Assembly: GCA_011009095.1 (NCBI GenBank) | Contig: VTPC01005692.1 | Location: 5,213 to 69,212 of the forward strand | Direction of reading: 5' to 3' | Length of the DNA stretch: 64,000 bases | Origin: Ignelater luminosus | Lineage: Eukaryota; Arthropoda; Insecta; Coleoptera; Elateridae | Shown: positions 35,055 through 46,004 of the stretch, piece by piece | Position numbering within the stretch: the stretch's first letter is position 1 | How the letters are laid out: each line of letters begins with the position of its first letter | Made by a program: the position numbers and the translations under genes | The notes under the pieces: model-generated | What the model saw: the letters and a program-made list of their open reading frames with translations, nothing else | Told to the model about the DNA's origin: nothing | Database searches by the model: none

Positions 35055-38000
35055 TGTAACAATCACAAACACTAGAAATTCTTCTTTCGGGGTCGATGTG
35101 TCGTCTTCCATCCATTATAGATACATAGTAAGATCATTCCTAGTTATTTATTACAACAAGAACAAGTTGGAGCCTTGCTATATCTTTTTTGTCTGTTGGA
35201 TTATTTCATTTTAGGTATTTCTACTGACTCATTTATCTCTACGAAATGTCTGGCTAACATTCTCAAAGCAGCTCCAGAGTAGGCCTTCTTATTTAATCCA
35301 AAATTCCCAGTTAAAAGAAAGTATCAAATTGAAACTCAGAAAACATGGAATGTTTTTTATGCTTTTTCAAAAAACTCTACCATGGTATGATTTGTACGAT
35401 TATTATAAATCGCTGCTTTCATTGAGGCAGTAATTTGAATTTTATTACAAAATCAGAAAGTAAACGAACAAACATAAAGTGATAACGGCCCCAATCTAAT
35501 TTTATTATTGAATCGATCGATATACCACAATTAGAGTAGATGCCGGAAAAATCTGAGATATTTGCTGTAGACAATAGGAAGCTTACTTGCTTCGCTGTAC
35601 TTACGAAATACTTAAAGAAATCTTAACACAATAAGATTATAGGTCGAAAATTGAGAATGAAAGCATTAATTAATTGCACAAATTAATAGCGTATGAATTC
35701 CCACGTTTAAAAATTACCTAATTAGATAATCCACGTAATTAAATTTTATTGGACGCGTAACATAACAAAAAATTAAAATTTTAATCCTACGTTTTTGTTG
35801 TATAAAATGTTATTTTTGGTCTCTCCATTTTTTAACGTTTAATACCCGTTCGCCTACCTCGCTTCAGTCATCATTATTACATTAAAGAATCGTGTGGTTG
35901 GATGTAAAACGTAGAAAGTGCAAATTGTCAGGGAAAAAACTGATTAATAAGCCGCATTACGGCTCATAATCTTTAAACGTGTTTGCGGCTCGAGAGCAAT
36001 TGTAACGGAAAATGATATGATTTTTACACACTTATAATGGGCTTTCTAAGTCTGAACTTTAAAGCTTCTGCATGTCTTTTTTTTGTTTTTCTTAAAAATC
36101 TGTTTTTGCTCACTTTGAAAGTTTCACGCATTGTTGCTTCGACATATTATAAATGTTAACGACCTCCGCACTAATATTCCCAAATGGTCATGCTAATCTG
36201 GAACAAACAGCAAGAATCGGTTTTTTGTTATAAAAATAGTCGAGTGCCTTTTATTTAGTAAATAAATGTAACCTCGATAAATTAGCTATGGAAGTTTGGC
36301 CTCTGATGTGCCAATGGTTTTTCAACTACACATACACGCGGTTGACCGCTGAGTGAGCGCCTTAAATGGTGACGCGTACAGGCAAGCGGCGGAGGGCGTC
36401 GCGGCGCTTCTTAATATAGACCGCGCCTGGTCTACAGAGAAATACAACAGTACAGTTGTCTAATCATCGCTATATATGCGTCGTAGTTTTAGAATTGACC
36501 GAACAAATTTGGACATTTGCCCTCAATTACCATCGCACTGTTTTGGTCTTGCATGTACGAAACGAGATTTGCGCCTGTCAGTATGATTAATTGAGTTTTT
36601 CCTTATTTGATGACGAGTAAAACGTATAATTTGCGTTTTGCTGCTCTAAGGCAAGCGCGGAATTCTTCTGACAGCAATCTTTCGAACCGTCAAATTTTAA
36701 GTTAGTTCCGCGTGCCTTTTAGGTCTTTTTTTAGTAACAATAGGTGACGACGAGTTTGGGAAATGGCAATTTATAACTTTCTATCATTGTTGTTTTTAAC
36801 TCGTGTTTGTCGTTTAACGACGCATGTAGCACGCTATACCTACATATGTTTTTTTTGTGTAGTGAAACAAAGGCTTTAGGTGCGTTCTTGAGGGAAGATT
36901 TTGTAGCTTTAAAGTGGCTTAGATTAATGCGTTAATGTATTGTATTTAAGTAAAGCATAGTTGTTTTGCTTTTGTGTGTGTGGTTTTTTTCTTGTAAGAG
37001 ACGTAAGCAAGGACAATGAAAATAAGCTTTTGTGATCCCAACCCAATTATATACCCTTTCTGTTTCATTCTGTAGTAATTGTGTTTGGGTCACGGTGAGT
37101 TCTCAAGGAACGAAAGTCTTATTCCTCTACACCTAGAAGATGATTGCTTTTAATGTAATTGTTAAATTCAATCCTCATCCACCCTATGCTTGCTTGTTAC
37201 TGTTTTGCTAATCCACTTTTGGGCCCATTTCAGGACAGTTATTCTTTGTGTAATATCAACTTTGAGTCTCTTTTATTTTGTTATTTGATAGATCTATAAT
37301 TATCTAATTTAGTATTTTCCTTATAATACCAACTTATCTCTTTTATAAATAGAACAAACATATCAGTGACATTTGGAAAATTCGATCTTCTATTAAGAAA
37401 TCATCCGGGTAGTATTTTTGGCGTTTCAGATGTATCTTAACTTTGATTTGAATAAAAACTGGAAAATACTTAAATTATAGTAATTTACAGTTTGCAATAT
37501 TCTTTTGCTTAAGTTGATAACATTTCTGAAAACGGAAAGAAAAAAGATTGTGTAGATTTACTTTTGCGGTCAAAATTTTGTTCTAAAAAAAATTTGGTGG
37601 TTTAGATATCTAAATATGAAGAATACTGAGGAAATTCAACTGTTTTGCATTATAACTAACGCATAGAGATTTTTAGGCAGGCTACATTGTAAAAGTACGT
37701 GGCAAATCACTTTGTTCGGTGACTTTTCTTCTATTCTTGATATTCCATTACTTCTCATTTTTGAATAGTTTGATAATTATGACCTTTTTTTCATGGAATA
37801 TTACTAAACAAGGTTTTCTCCCATTAATAAAGGTTTAGAAGATCTGCTCAGTGTGGCAAGCTTTTAGACCTTCTTTCTAAATTGAAATTGTTACCCAGTC
37901 GGTCAAATGCCTCCAAACAGATTTTATCGAGATCTAGAGGTACCTCGGTTGTGTTTTAGCCACTTTAGTCTCTCCCTGCTCCGGAATGTCAACTTTAACC

Positions 38001-40172
38001 TTTCTGTGGAAAGTATAGTTGTGTATGAGTTAGTTATGATCTGCGATCTTTAAGTTTGATATAAAGGAAACAAACATTTGCAATCTAGCTGGTCGATGTC
38101 TAAGGCCCTATTGTTAGGGCAAGAAGCAAGCACACTATAACTTTTTTCATTTAGTTTTGTTTTAAACTAATTAGGGAAGAAGATATTGGCAATCTTTTGA
38201 TTTCTGTTATAAAATTCTTTTGACATGCACTTTTTGGTTATAAACAAACTTCTTCCAAGTTTTTGAAGCAATCCCGAATGTGGAATCAGTCAGTAAATAA
38301 TTTATTTACTCTCCCATTATTATCCCGGAATATGCGGAAACAGTTGAACTTCACCTCTTCCTTCCTGGTTTAGCTTCTCAAGAAAACTGTACAATAATAC
38401 AAATTGAATTTTGCTCTTCATTAATCTTCTCTAGATAGCTATGCACGCACAAATGTAATATAGACAAACAACTCCTTAGCATCGGAAGGCACTCAGGAAT
38501 TGAGTGTGTGGGAATAAAAGGATCTATAGGCTGTCCTAGGAATCGATGTCAGTATGTGTAGCAGAGTTCGATTGATTCCATGTATCTCCATCTCCGATAA
38601 GAATTCTGATTATGAGAATATTAACACAGTTGATAATAACAATTGCAAAGATCATTTCAGCATCATTCATTATTTTGGAGATAGTTCAACACGCATTGAC
38701 ATTGAACTGTGAACAAGTTTGTAAGATTTTTGAAATATTAATTTTACACTAAAACGACGCATCAAGTGCAATATCTTTTGCTAAATTGATTGTAGATTGA
38801 TCAGTAGAACTTTCCAGTCATTCTTGAAAATGATGGCCACTTGGCAGAGCCGTAGCTTCAGTGACTTCTAAAAGTTAAACCGGTCTTTCTGAAATTCTAA
38901 GATCAGTTTTGGCTAATTAGCTAGATGGGAATCAAAACTTTAATTTATCTCCCGATAATTCGGTCTTGTATGGCATAGCTTTAAACCATGTAAACTCCAT
39001 AGCCATAGCCATTAAAAATTGGTATGTTCCAGTAGAGTCATCGAACTTAGTTGAACAAACAGTACCGTAAGCTCATCATTTCCAGAGTTTTTTGGAAAAT
39101 CCGAGAAAATTAAAAATTGATTGAAACTTCCAAATTTTGTAAATTCTATCTTTTGGGCGAAATATATTTTATCGATAGAATAAAGTCGGTGTTCCGATCT
39201 ATCCGTATATACAGCAAGAGGAAATTCTGACATTTCCTGGTTTGGAAACAACCTAAACATCTCGATATCCATTTTGGGCAGCTATATACGTCGTGGTCGT
39301 GTGTTGTTCCATTTCTAAAAAATTCTTAAACAATTCTATGAATACAATCTACTTCAATTGGCAAAACGTGATAAAAAAGAATGAAAACTTTTGAAAGTCT
39401 TGGTTTGTATTCTGATGATATCATGACTGTTTATTGGTCAAGTTTCAAAGTTCTTTTGAATACTAATCTCCTTTCATGGGAAAAATGCGTTTGCTCCAAA
39501 ACACTGTTAAACATCAAAAATGGGGATTTCGTTATTTTTGGCCACCATTCCGACCAAGCATTTTTTCGAATTTTGAATTGACTTGCTACATTGCGCTAGA
39601 AAATTGTCTAATTTTTAAATATTCCTAGAGCAAAATAATCATCTTAAAGATTTCCTTAGTTAGATGAAGGATCTAGACTTTTGATTTGGAGTGTCATAAA
39701 TAAGAGTATGACTGCTACTGCTGACCGTGAGAGAATAGTTTCTTTTTCCTTATTGCATGAATGATATTTCTTCTGATCTCATCTCCGTGACATTAGAGCA
39801 TTAGACATGTTTTCTAACACCAAGTTTACAACATACCTGATTCAAGGCTTCTATTAGATTGCGAATACTTGTGTGGCCTGCAAACTATCAATAACCATTC
39901 TAGAAAGATTAACCAAGGACCTAGAAAATCTTTTGAGATCAATGTAAAGCCACAATCAGAACTGTAATCTTGGCCTTCTTTTTTGGTATAAGCATTGATA
40001 GTACAAAACCTTCCTTGTTGCTTCTATTGGCTTCGGCCATTGACATGCCAGTTGGTTTCGTTCGATACGAATATATTCTTGGATTTTTATGAAAAATTTT
40101 TCCGAAAACTTGAATGTTTAGTATAGTGATTTGAAATCCGATTTGCAGTTTTCTAGCCTATCAAATCACATA
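35055..40172. other. ssh intron C, long stretch without a recognised gene
   Basis: Mostly AT-rich. At about 36340-36440 there is a short CG-rich island (GCAAGCGGCGGAGGGCGTCG region) that stands out. Open frames at 39012-39272 and 39381-39581 have no motifs. No TIR pairs were found by eye. Confidence 0.45.
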
Positions 40173-40174
40173 TA

Positions 40175-41253
40175 CTGGGTGTTAAAAAATACTTTTACAT
40201 AGTTAAGGGACATACAGTGTGTCCACATTTCGATACTCACTATTGGGATCTCGGAAATTCTAAGAGATACGAAGTCGATTAAATTAGAAAAGATTTGGCT
40301 AGTTTGGAGATCAGTTTACTTGCGCTTTTGTTTTTTCAAAAAAGTTCACGGCTTACTAGATATTTGCTAAAAACGAAATTATCTTATTTTTTTTAAGTGA
40401 AATATCTCAGGAACGAGGAAAAATAGAAAAGAACAGCAAAGAGGGTGCTTTAAGAGAATTTACTCCGAAACACAAAAAAATTATTTTCGCAATTGTCTTT
40501 TGTTTTACTTCGGTGGCGAAGCGTAAATCCAAATTCTTTTCTAATGGAACGCCTACTTGATTTCCATATTACTGAACTGCGCGCCTTAAATGCTTTTCAG
40601 TGATACATAGCTATTCTTTTGTTTTACCGAGTTATGAAGTAAAAATCATTTTTCATCAGAGTGTGCCACAAAGTTGTGGAGTTTTCTCAAAGAAATTCAT
40701 TTGTTATGCAAACATTGCTAAAACAAAATAAATACGCTTTTATAGGGCATTAGATGCTTATTTCATGCTATCTGTGAATGCTCAGTAAATTATCTTAAAA
40801 GCGTCTTTTGTTTTGTTTTAGCAATTGTTACATAATAAATGTAATTTATGTGACAAAAGTAAATGATTTTCATATGTTTAAAGCCATAGCACACTAAGTG
40901 GGAAATGGTTTTTATTTACAAAAAAGGTAATTTCGTTTTTAGCAAATATCTAGTAAGCCGTAAACTTTTTTGAAAAAACAGAAGCATAAGTAAACTGATC
41001 TCCAAATTAGCCAAATCTTTTCTAATTTCTTAATGAACATGGGCCCGCAAATCAACCGTTTCCTAGATAAGAGCAATTTTCGTTTTTGCAGATTGTAGGT
41101 TGATAGACAGAACATGATTATCACAGAATATGTTCGGTATATCCTCCTTGCTCAATTCGCTGGATTTGCGGATCTATGTTCATTAAGACTTTTTACTTGT
41201 TTTGATCGTACTATATGCCCCTTAAATATTTGAACGTTTTCTTTAACACCCTG
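40175..41253. mobile_element. CAGGGTG-type TIR element E, split by a nested insertion
   Basis: The right end read inward from 41253 is CAGGGTGTTAAAGAAAACGT, with TA outside (41254-41255). The left end at 40175 is CTGGGTGTTAAAAAATAC, with TA at 40173-40174. Further in, both arms share CTTAATGAACAT and GCAAATC (41029-41053 and 41163-41187, inverted). Without the insertion at 40215..41028 the element would be about 260 bp, essentially two arms. Confidence 0.72.
40215..41028. mobile_element. CAGTGTG family copy 3, right end truncated, nested in element E
   Basis: The left end CAGTGTGTCCACATTTCGAT is preceded by TA. It follows copy 1 (4153..5062) closely through the interior (AAATATCTCAGGAACGAG, GGAACGCCTACTTGATTTCC). 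The right arm stops at TTTTCTAATTT, about 75 bases short of the tip, and element E resumes at 41029. A deletion seems to have removed the tip together with a little of E. The minus-strand open frame 40939-41124 spans this junction and is not a gene. Confidence 0.85.
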
Positions 41254-41255
41254 TA

Positions 41256-44200
41256 TGTCCAGAGGTAACTTGGGTTTTCAGTTTTTACTATGTATAAAGT
41301 GCGTCTACCTTATAACAATAAATACAACAGAAAAGATCTGTAAGGACAAAATTCATAATGTACTTAATTTCTCCAGGTTATTAGTTCTGCAAATTTTAAT
41401 AAGAGTGTAACAAAAAAAAAATAGAATGACGAATCTCCGTGTAATCATTTTCATGTTCATTTACAGTTTTTTCGTATCACTTGATGTGTAATTTATTTCT
41501 TTTTTGCCAGAAAGAAGCAAGTTGAATCATAATTTTTGATATTATCTAGAAAGAAGGGAAACTGAAGTTGTTAATGATTTCCATTTCTCTTATTTGCGCC
41601 AAAAATTTCTTTATATTGACTTTTAAAGTTCTCATGAATCTTCCATTAGCCTAAAATAGAACAAAAGGTTTTAAGTTATTTTATTAGACTTTCTGTGGAA
41701 ATAAAAGGGTCATAATAATTTCGTTGTAGAAGCTTTCTCCAAGCAAAATTTTAACATCAATTACTACCTAATCCAATTAAATTTATTACTGCTGGTATTA
41801 CAACATTAATGTATATAATTATATTACGAATTGAGTATGAGTTGAAAAAATTCTTTCTAATGACCGGTCGAAGAAAATGTCGAATTTATAAGAAACACGT
41901 AATTTCAGTTTTTTGTTTCTTTAATTCGTAGGTTTGATCCTAATTTTATGTAATGTCCAGTATCAACTAGATAATTTTTATAATTACGTACGTAGAAACT
42001 GGATATTCTTTCCATTCGTGAAAGTTTTTTCTATTAAAGATACAAAAACGAAAGAGATATCGTGAATCGTATTTTTTTGAGGACTAATAGTTAATTAGTT
42101 CGTCGTTTTTTTTTAAATTTAAAGTTCACTTTTGATTACGCCGTTCCAGGGCTCCGTCTGAGAAAAATAAGTTGAATTCTTTTAAAAGGAAACATGAATT
42201 CGTGTTCGTTCCCAGTCGAGCAGAACCAAATAGGGTAGCGAGACGACCCATATTGGGCAAATCCGCAGTTAGTTCCCACGATTGCCTCTTCGGTGTCGCC
42301 ATCTTCAACGATCCTTCAACTGTATCTACTTACAGTTATAGAAGCTCATAACATAACCAGTTCGATCCGAGCGGAGAGGAGCTTTTTTCCCTTTCGAAGG
42401 ACTTGAATGGGACTCTTGGATTGATATCAACTTAATATGTGCATCGCTTTAGATGGTACCGTTAGCATTCGGATTGTTAGCGAGATGCTTTAAGTTTCTT
42501 CAGTGCTGCGTTCTTTCCATTTAAGGTCTTGAATTAAACCATCCAGTTGTTGAATTTACAATGGTCGTGCTATGTTGCGTTATACGCCAGCGGCCCGAGC
42601 ATCCATTCATTGTAAAGAACAACTTTTTCGTATTTTTAATAGCGGTTGTTCTTAGAGTGATTTGAAATTTTTATTAAAATGTTTTTGAAGAAACGGATGC
42701 AAAAAGATCACCTTCCTTTTCCTTTCGAGATCACGTCGGGCTTAAAAGTCCTTTAAAGTGAAACTTTGAACTTCCAAAAGAAGTACGATATAATGTACCT
42801 TGTTTTCTTTGGCATTACCTAATATGATGTCAGTGTCTGCGAGCATTGTCTTAGAGAGGATTCCCGTATTTAGAATTTTTACGACGTTATCCCTTTTAAG
42901 AACTTTACCATTTTTGGAATATTACGTGTTTGTTACATTAAATTAAATTTTTTTGAAAAGTCTACCTTGAATAAATATCGTAAACTTTATTAAAGTGGCG
43001 GGTTTCGATTTAGTCAATTTTCTCTTTCGAAGCAAAATCGGTGAGAAGGTTTTTAACGAAATCTCTTTTCAGTATTGGAAAATAATTATAGTAGACAGCG
43101 GGAATTGCTTGGTCTCCCTTAACATTAATTAATATCGATTGAATTCTTGTTAGCTAAATTTTAGAAAGTTCTAACAGCTTTAACGCTTTCCTAAGGTTTC
43201 AGCGAAGTTTCCCCAAGGCGAACGTTTTAAGTAAATGTCAGAGGAGTCTAGTTCGAAAGCTCTTTGAAGAAATTGCTCTGCATTTGTATTTACAGATTTG
43301 TGGTTATATTTGAAGTCTAAATTTTAAAATTTACTTTTAGTAATTCAAATCTCCTTCTAATTGGTTTTTTATTGATGAAAACTGCCTTACCATTAAATGC
43401 GTAATAGAAATTCTTGGTGTTAATTCTAATTGTAAGTTTAACAATTAACGCTTGTTAGAATAATCAACTACCTCAGACTTTAGACGTTTAGTCGCCTTTT
43501 ACTTGGTTCTCCTAACGTAATTTTGCGGTGAATAACGCGGAGCAGAACGTGATTGTGGACTATTTGAGATAATTTGAATTAGGCAACAGTTCAAGTTGTT
43601 GATATAATTAAATTTGCCGCATATTCTAAATCTTGCATCTTATTCATGTGTTTTACGAGTTGTGCAAATTTGTAAAAATAGCGGAAACATTTTCCGAATT
43701 AAAAGTTCCAGAAAATGAAATTTTATTCTTAATCTCAAACCGTATACTATACTATATGTAGTATGTTTCTCTGCTGATACCACAAATTAAAAGTTGCAAA
43801 ATCAGGTTCTCACTTTCGGTTCAAATGTTTAAAGTAATGAATTACCTCCGTGTTCACAGTAAAGATGGCACTATTTTGTCTCTTGTCTCTACTTAATTAT
43901 GAACTTTTTGATGGATGCAGTTTTTCACTCAATCTGATCATGAGGGTATACCACACTCAATTGTCCACCAAGAATTGACGAAGTCCGAATGTTACTACTG
44001 CACTATTGTTGTTATTTTCCATTTTTTACTTGAAAGACAACGATTTTTATAATTCAGGCATGTTAACTTTGATAGTTGGTGCATCATCCAATATATTATA
44101 CGAAGACATTTTGGGATAGTGCTGGGAAATTCGTATTCTAAGTAACTCTTTTTCTACAAACGTGTTTTACCGTATTTCTGTAAGAAATGTTTTATGCATT

Positions 44201-44363
44201 ACTTATCCATGAAATTCTTCCTATCACGTGTCTTCCAAGAGCTTCGGCGTCCCAGGAAAGAGTGATACTTTGCTGCTATTGGGCTCCCATGCGGAGAGGG
44301 GGTGCTGTGTCGAAGAACGTGCTACTCTTTTGGAATATTATATACAAAATCTCTCAGACAATG
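41256..44363. other. ssh intron C; no gene recognised
   Basis: A moderately CG-rich part (about 42130-42600) includes a 60-codon minus-strand open frame (42126-42308) without known motifs. The rest is AT-rich. Confidence 0.45.
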
Positions 44364-44970
44364 CTTCGGCCAGACAGAGCGCTACGTTCGCTTTGTACGC
44401 TATGTTCGTTATGTGACCAAGAAATAACTCACTTTGTTGCTAATGTGACTGGTCACACACAACTACGTATGCTATGTACGCTATGTTCGCAATGTTAGCT
44501 ACGTCGCAGGAAGTTTTGTCGTCAGATGTTTTTTTCAGTTCGTCGCCAAGTGCGCAGTAGACATCAAACTGGTGATAAGAGCACGCTCAGTGGTGTATAC
44601 CATAGTGTCGAGTTCACCACATGTTTTAAAAAAATGGAGTCTTTGGAGACTGTAATTGCAGAAACTAGAAAATATCCATGTCTATGGAAGAAATCACTAA
44701 GGGAATACCGGAATCAAAACATAAGGGACAATGAGTGGGAGAATATTACCGGAATATTGCAAAAACCAGGTAGCAGCAGAACATCATCTTCTTCATCGGA
44801 ACCACCACTACTCTCCCAGGGTACACTATTCGCCAACATCTCGGACCAAACTAAAAGCAATTTTAGTAAAAAAAGAACTTTCAGTCTGGCCACCCACTGT
44901 AGCGAACATAGCGAACAAAGCATACATAGCGAGTATAGCGTCCGTAGCATAGCGCTCTATCTGGCCGAAG
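44364..44970. mobile_element. PIF/Harbinger-like non-autonomous element
   Basis: The ends CTTCGGCCAGACAGAGCGCT (44364 on) and the inverted right end (about 44951-44970) differ at one of 20 bases. Inside each end lie repeats of about ten bases of the form CGCTATGTTCG or its inverse AGCGAACATAGCGAACAAAG. A MADF-like frame lies between them, which fits Harbinger elements that carry a Myb/MADF protein. No clear 3-bp target duplication was seen (left ATG, right TAT). Confidence 0.6.
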
Positions 44971-44975
44971 TATAA
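44634..44975 (+). CDS. MADF-domain-like protein of a Harbinger-type element
   Basis: 113 codons from the ATG at 44634. Residues 1-40 resemble a MADF (Myb/SANT-like) DNA-binding domain: LETVIAETRKYPCLWKKSLR, then YRNQN and NEWENI. The rest is Ser-rich and runs out through the terminal repeats of the element (HSEHSEQ-type repeats are the translated CGAACATAGCGAACA motif), so the C-terminus is not native. An in-frame ATG at 44526 would add 36 residues without domain similarity. In autonomous Harbinger elements a protein of this kind acts with the nuclease in binding the ends. Here it is probably a truncated relic. Confidence 0.5.
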   Translation: MESLETVIAETRKYPCLWKKSLREYRNQNIRDNEWENITGILQKPGSSRTSSSSSEPPLLSQGTLFANISDQTKSNFSKKRTFSLATHCSEHSEQSIHSEYSVRSIALYLAEV

Positions 44976-45658
44976 GACACAAAAAGTATACATTTGTAAT
45001 TCTTCTCTCTCAAACCATTGCCTTGCCATCGGATTTAACTAAGGATACTTTGAACAATTCCTTGCTTGCCTTCGGATATTTTATTCTTCCGAACCTCAGC
45101 ATCCAGCCATCGAACACTGGTCATTCTTTCTATTTACTCTATACTTTTCTTGTCACATTTCCAAAATCCTTCAAGAACTATGTTCTTATCAAGTTTAAAC
45201 TAGCGATGGGCAAAGGAATTTATTTCCCTAAAAGTTTCCAAAATGGAAATACTTGTACGAATATTCCCATTGAATCTTAGATCCCGAAACGGTTATGTCG
45301 GACACATCACCATCAACACTGTTTGGGTAATACATGATGTCAACGAGATTGATGTGTTGGTCAACTCAGAAACGTGGCACGGTGTCATTGCACGGGTTCA
45401 CTCCGTGCGGTTGTGGTTGGTTCGTTGATTGCTAAATTAATTGGAGATATACGAAGCAAACTCTGAGCTAGGAGACACTTCTTGAGGTGACTGGTATTTG
45501 GTTTTTATTTAGCATACCAATGGAAATACTTGATCGAAATATTATCAGTTCTCATTATGACTATTATAGACATATCGATGGAAAACATAAAATACGCCGA
45601 AATCGAAATGGATGTACATATGTACGTAACTGTTGCTTAGGGAGCTGATATGTAATTA
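44976..45658. other. ssh intron C; nothing recognised
   Basis: Open frames at 45023-45280 and 45243-45428 have no motifs. Confidence 0.45.
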
Positions 45659-45660
45659 TA

Positions 45661-46002
45661 CAGTGTTCATAAATGTTTAGCTATGGAATTTGTTTTCTGT
45701 CATTTGTCAATTGCAAATGTCTTTGTCCTGCATTCAGCAATTTAGTTAATCTTGCGCTGAAATTTGTTGAATTGTTCCACATTTCTTCTCACTAATTGCA
45801 CTTACGCTACGAAAAAGTCGTTTTCCAGAAATCAAGACTAAAGTTGTTGGTTTATTAACAACTAATTTTAACTTATTAATTCTTAAAAAACGATGCAATG
45901 AGTGTAACGTGACAAATATTCTAACAGATTTTCAAAAGGCGGCATATGCAGCCGCATGCATGATTTCACAGACCACTGTGAAAAACATTTATGAACACTT
46001 TG
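45661..46002. mobile_element. small Tc1/mariner-like element I
   Basis: 342 bp. The left end CAGTGTTCATAAATGTTT and the right end (ACATTTATGAACACTTTG) are inverted, the right being two bases longer. TA lies on both sides (45659-45660 and 46003-46004). Near the right end, on the plus strand, ILTDFQKAAYAAA with SQTTVKN looks like a remnant of a transposase helix-turn-helix; this is tentative. Confidence 0.6.
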
Positions 46003-46004
46003 TA

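Noticed and set aside
42126-42308. Minus-strand open frame with a plausible start context
   Set aside because: Only 60 codons with no motif and no continuation; could be a relic but is unsupported.
44714-45029. Minus-strand open frames opposite the MADF-like frame
   Set aside because: They are translations of the same ten-base terminal repeats and have no independent support.
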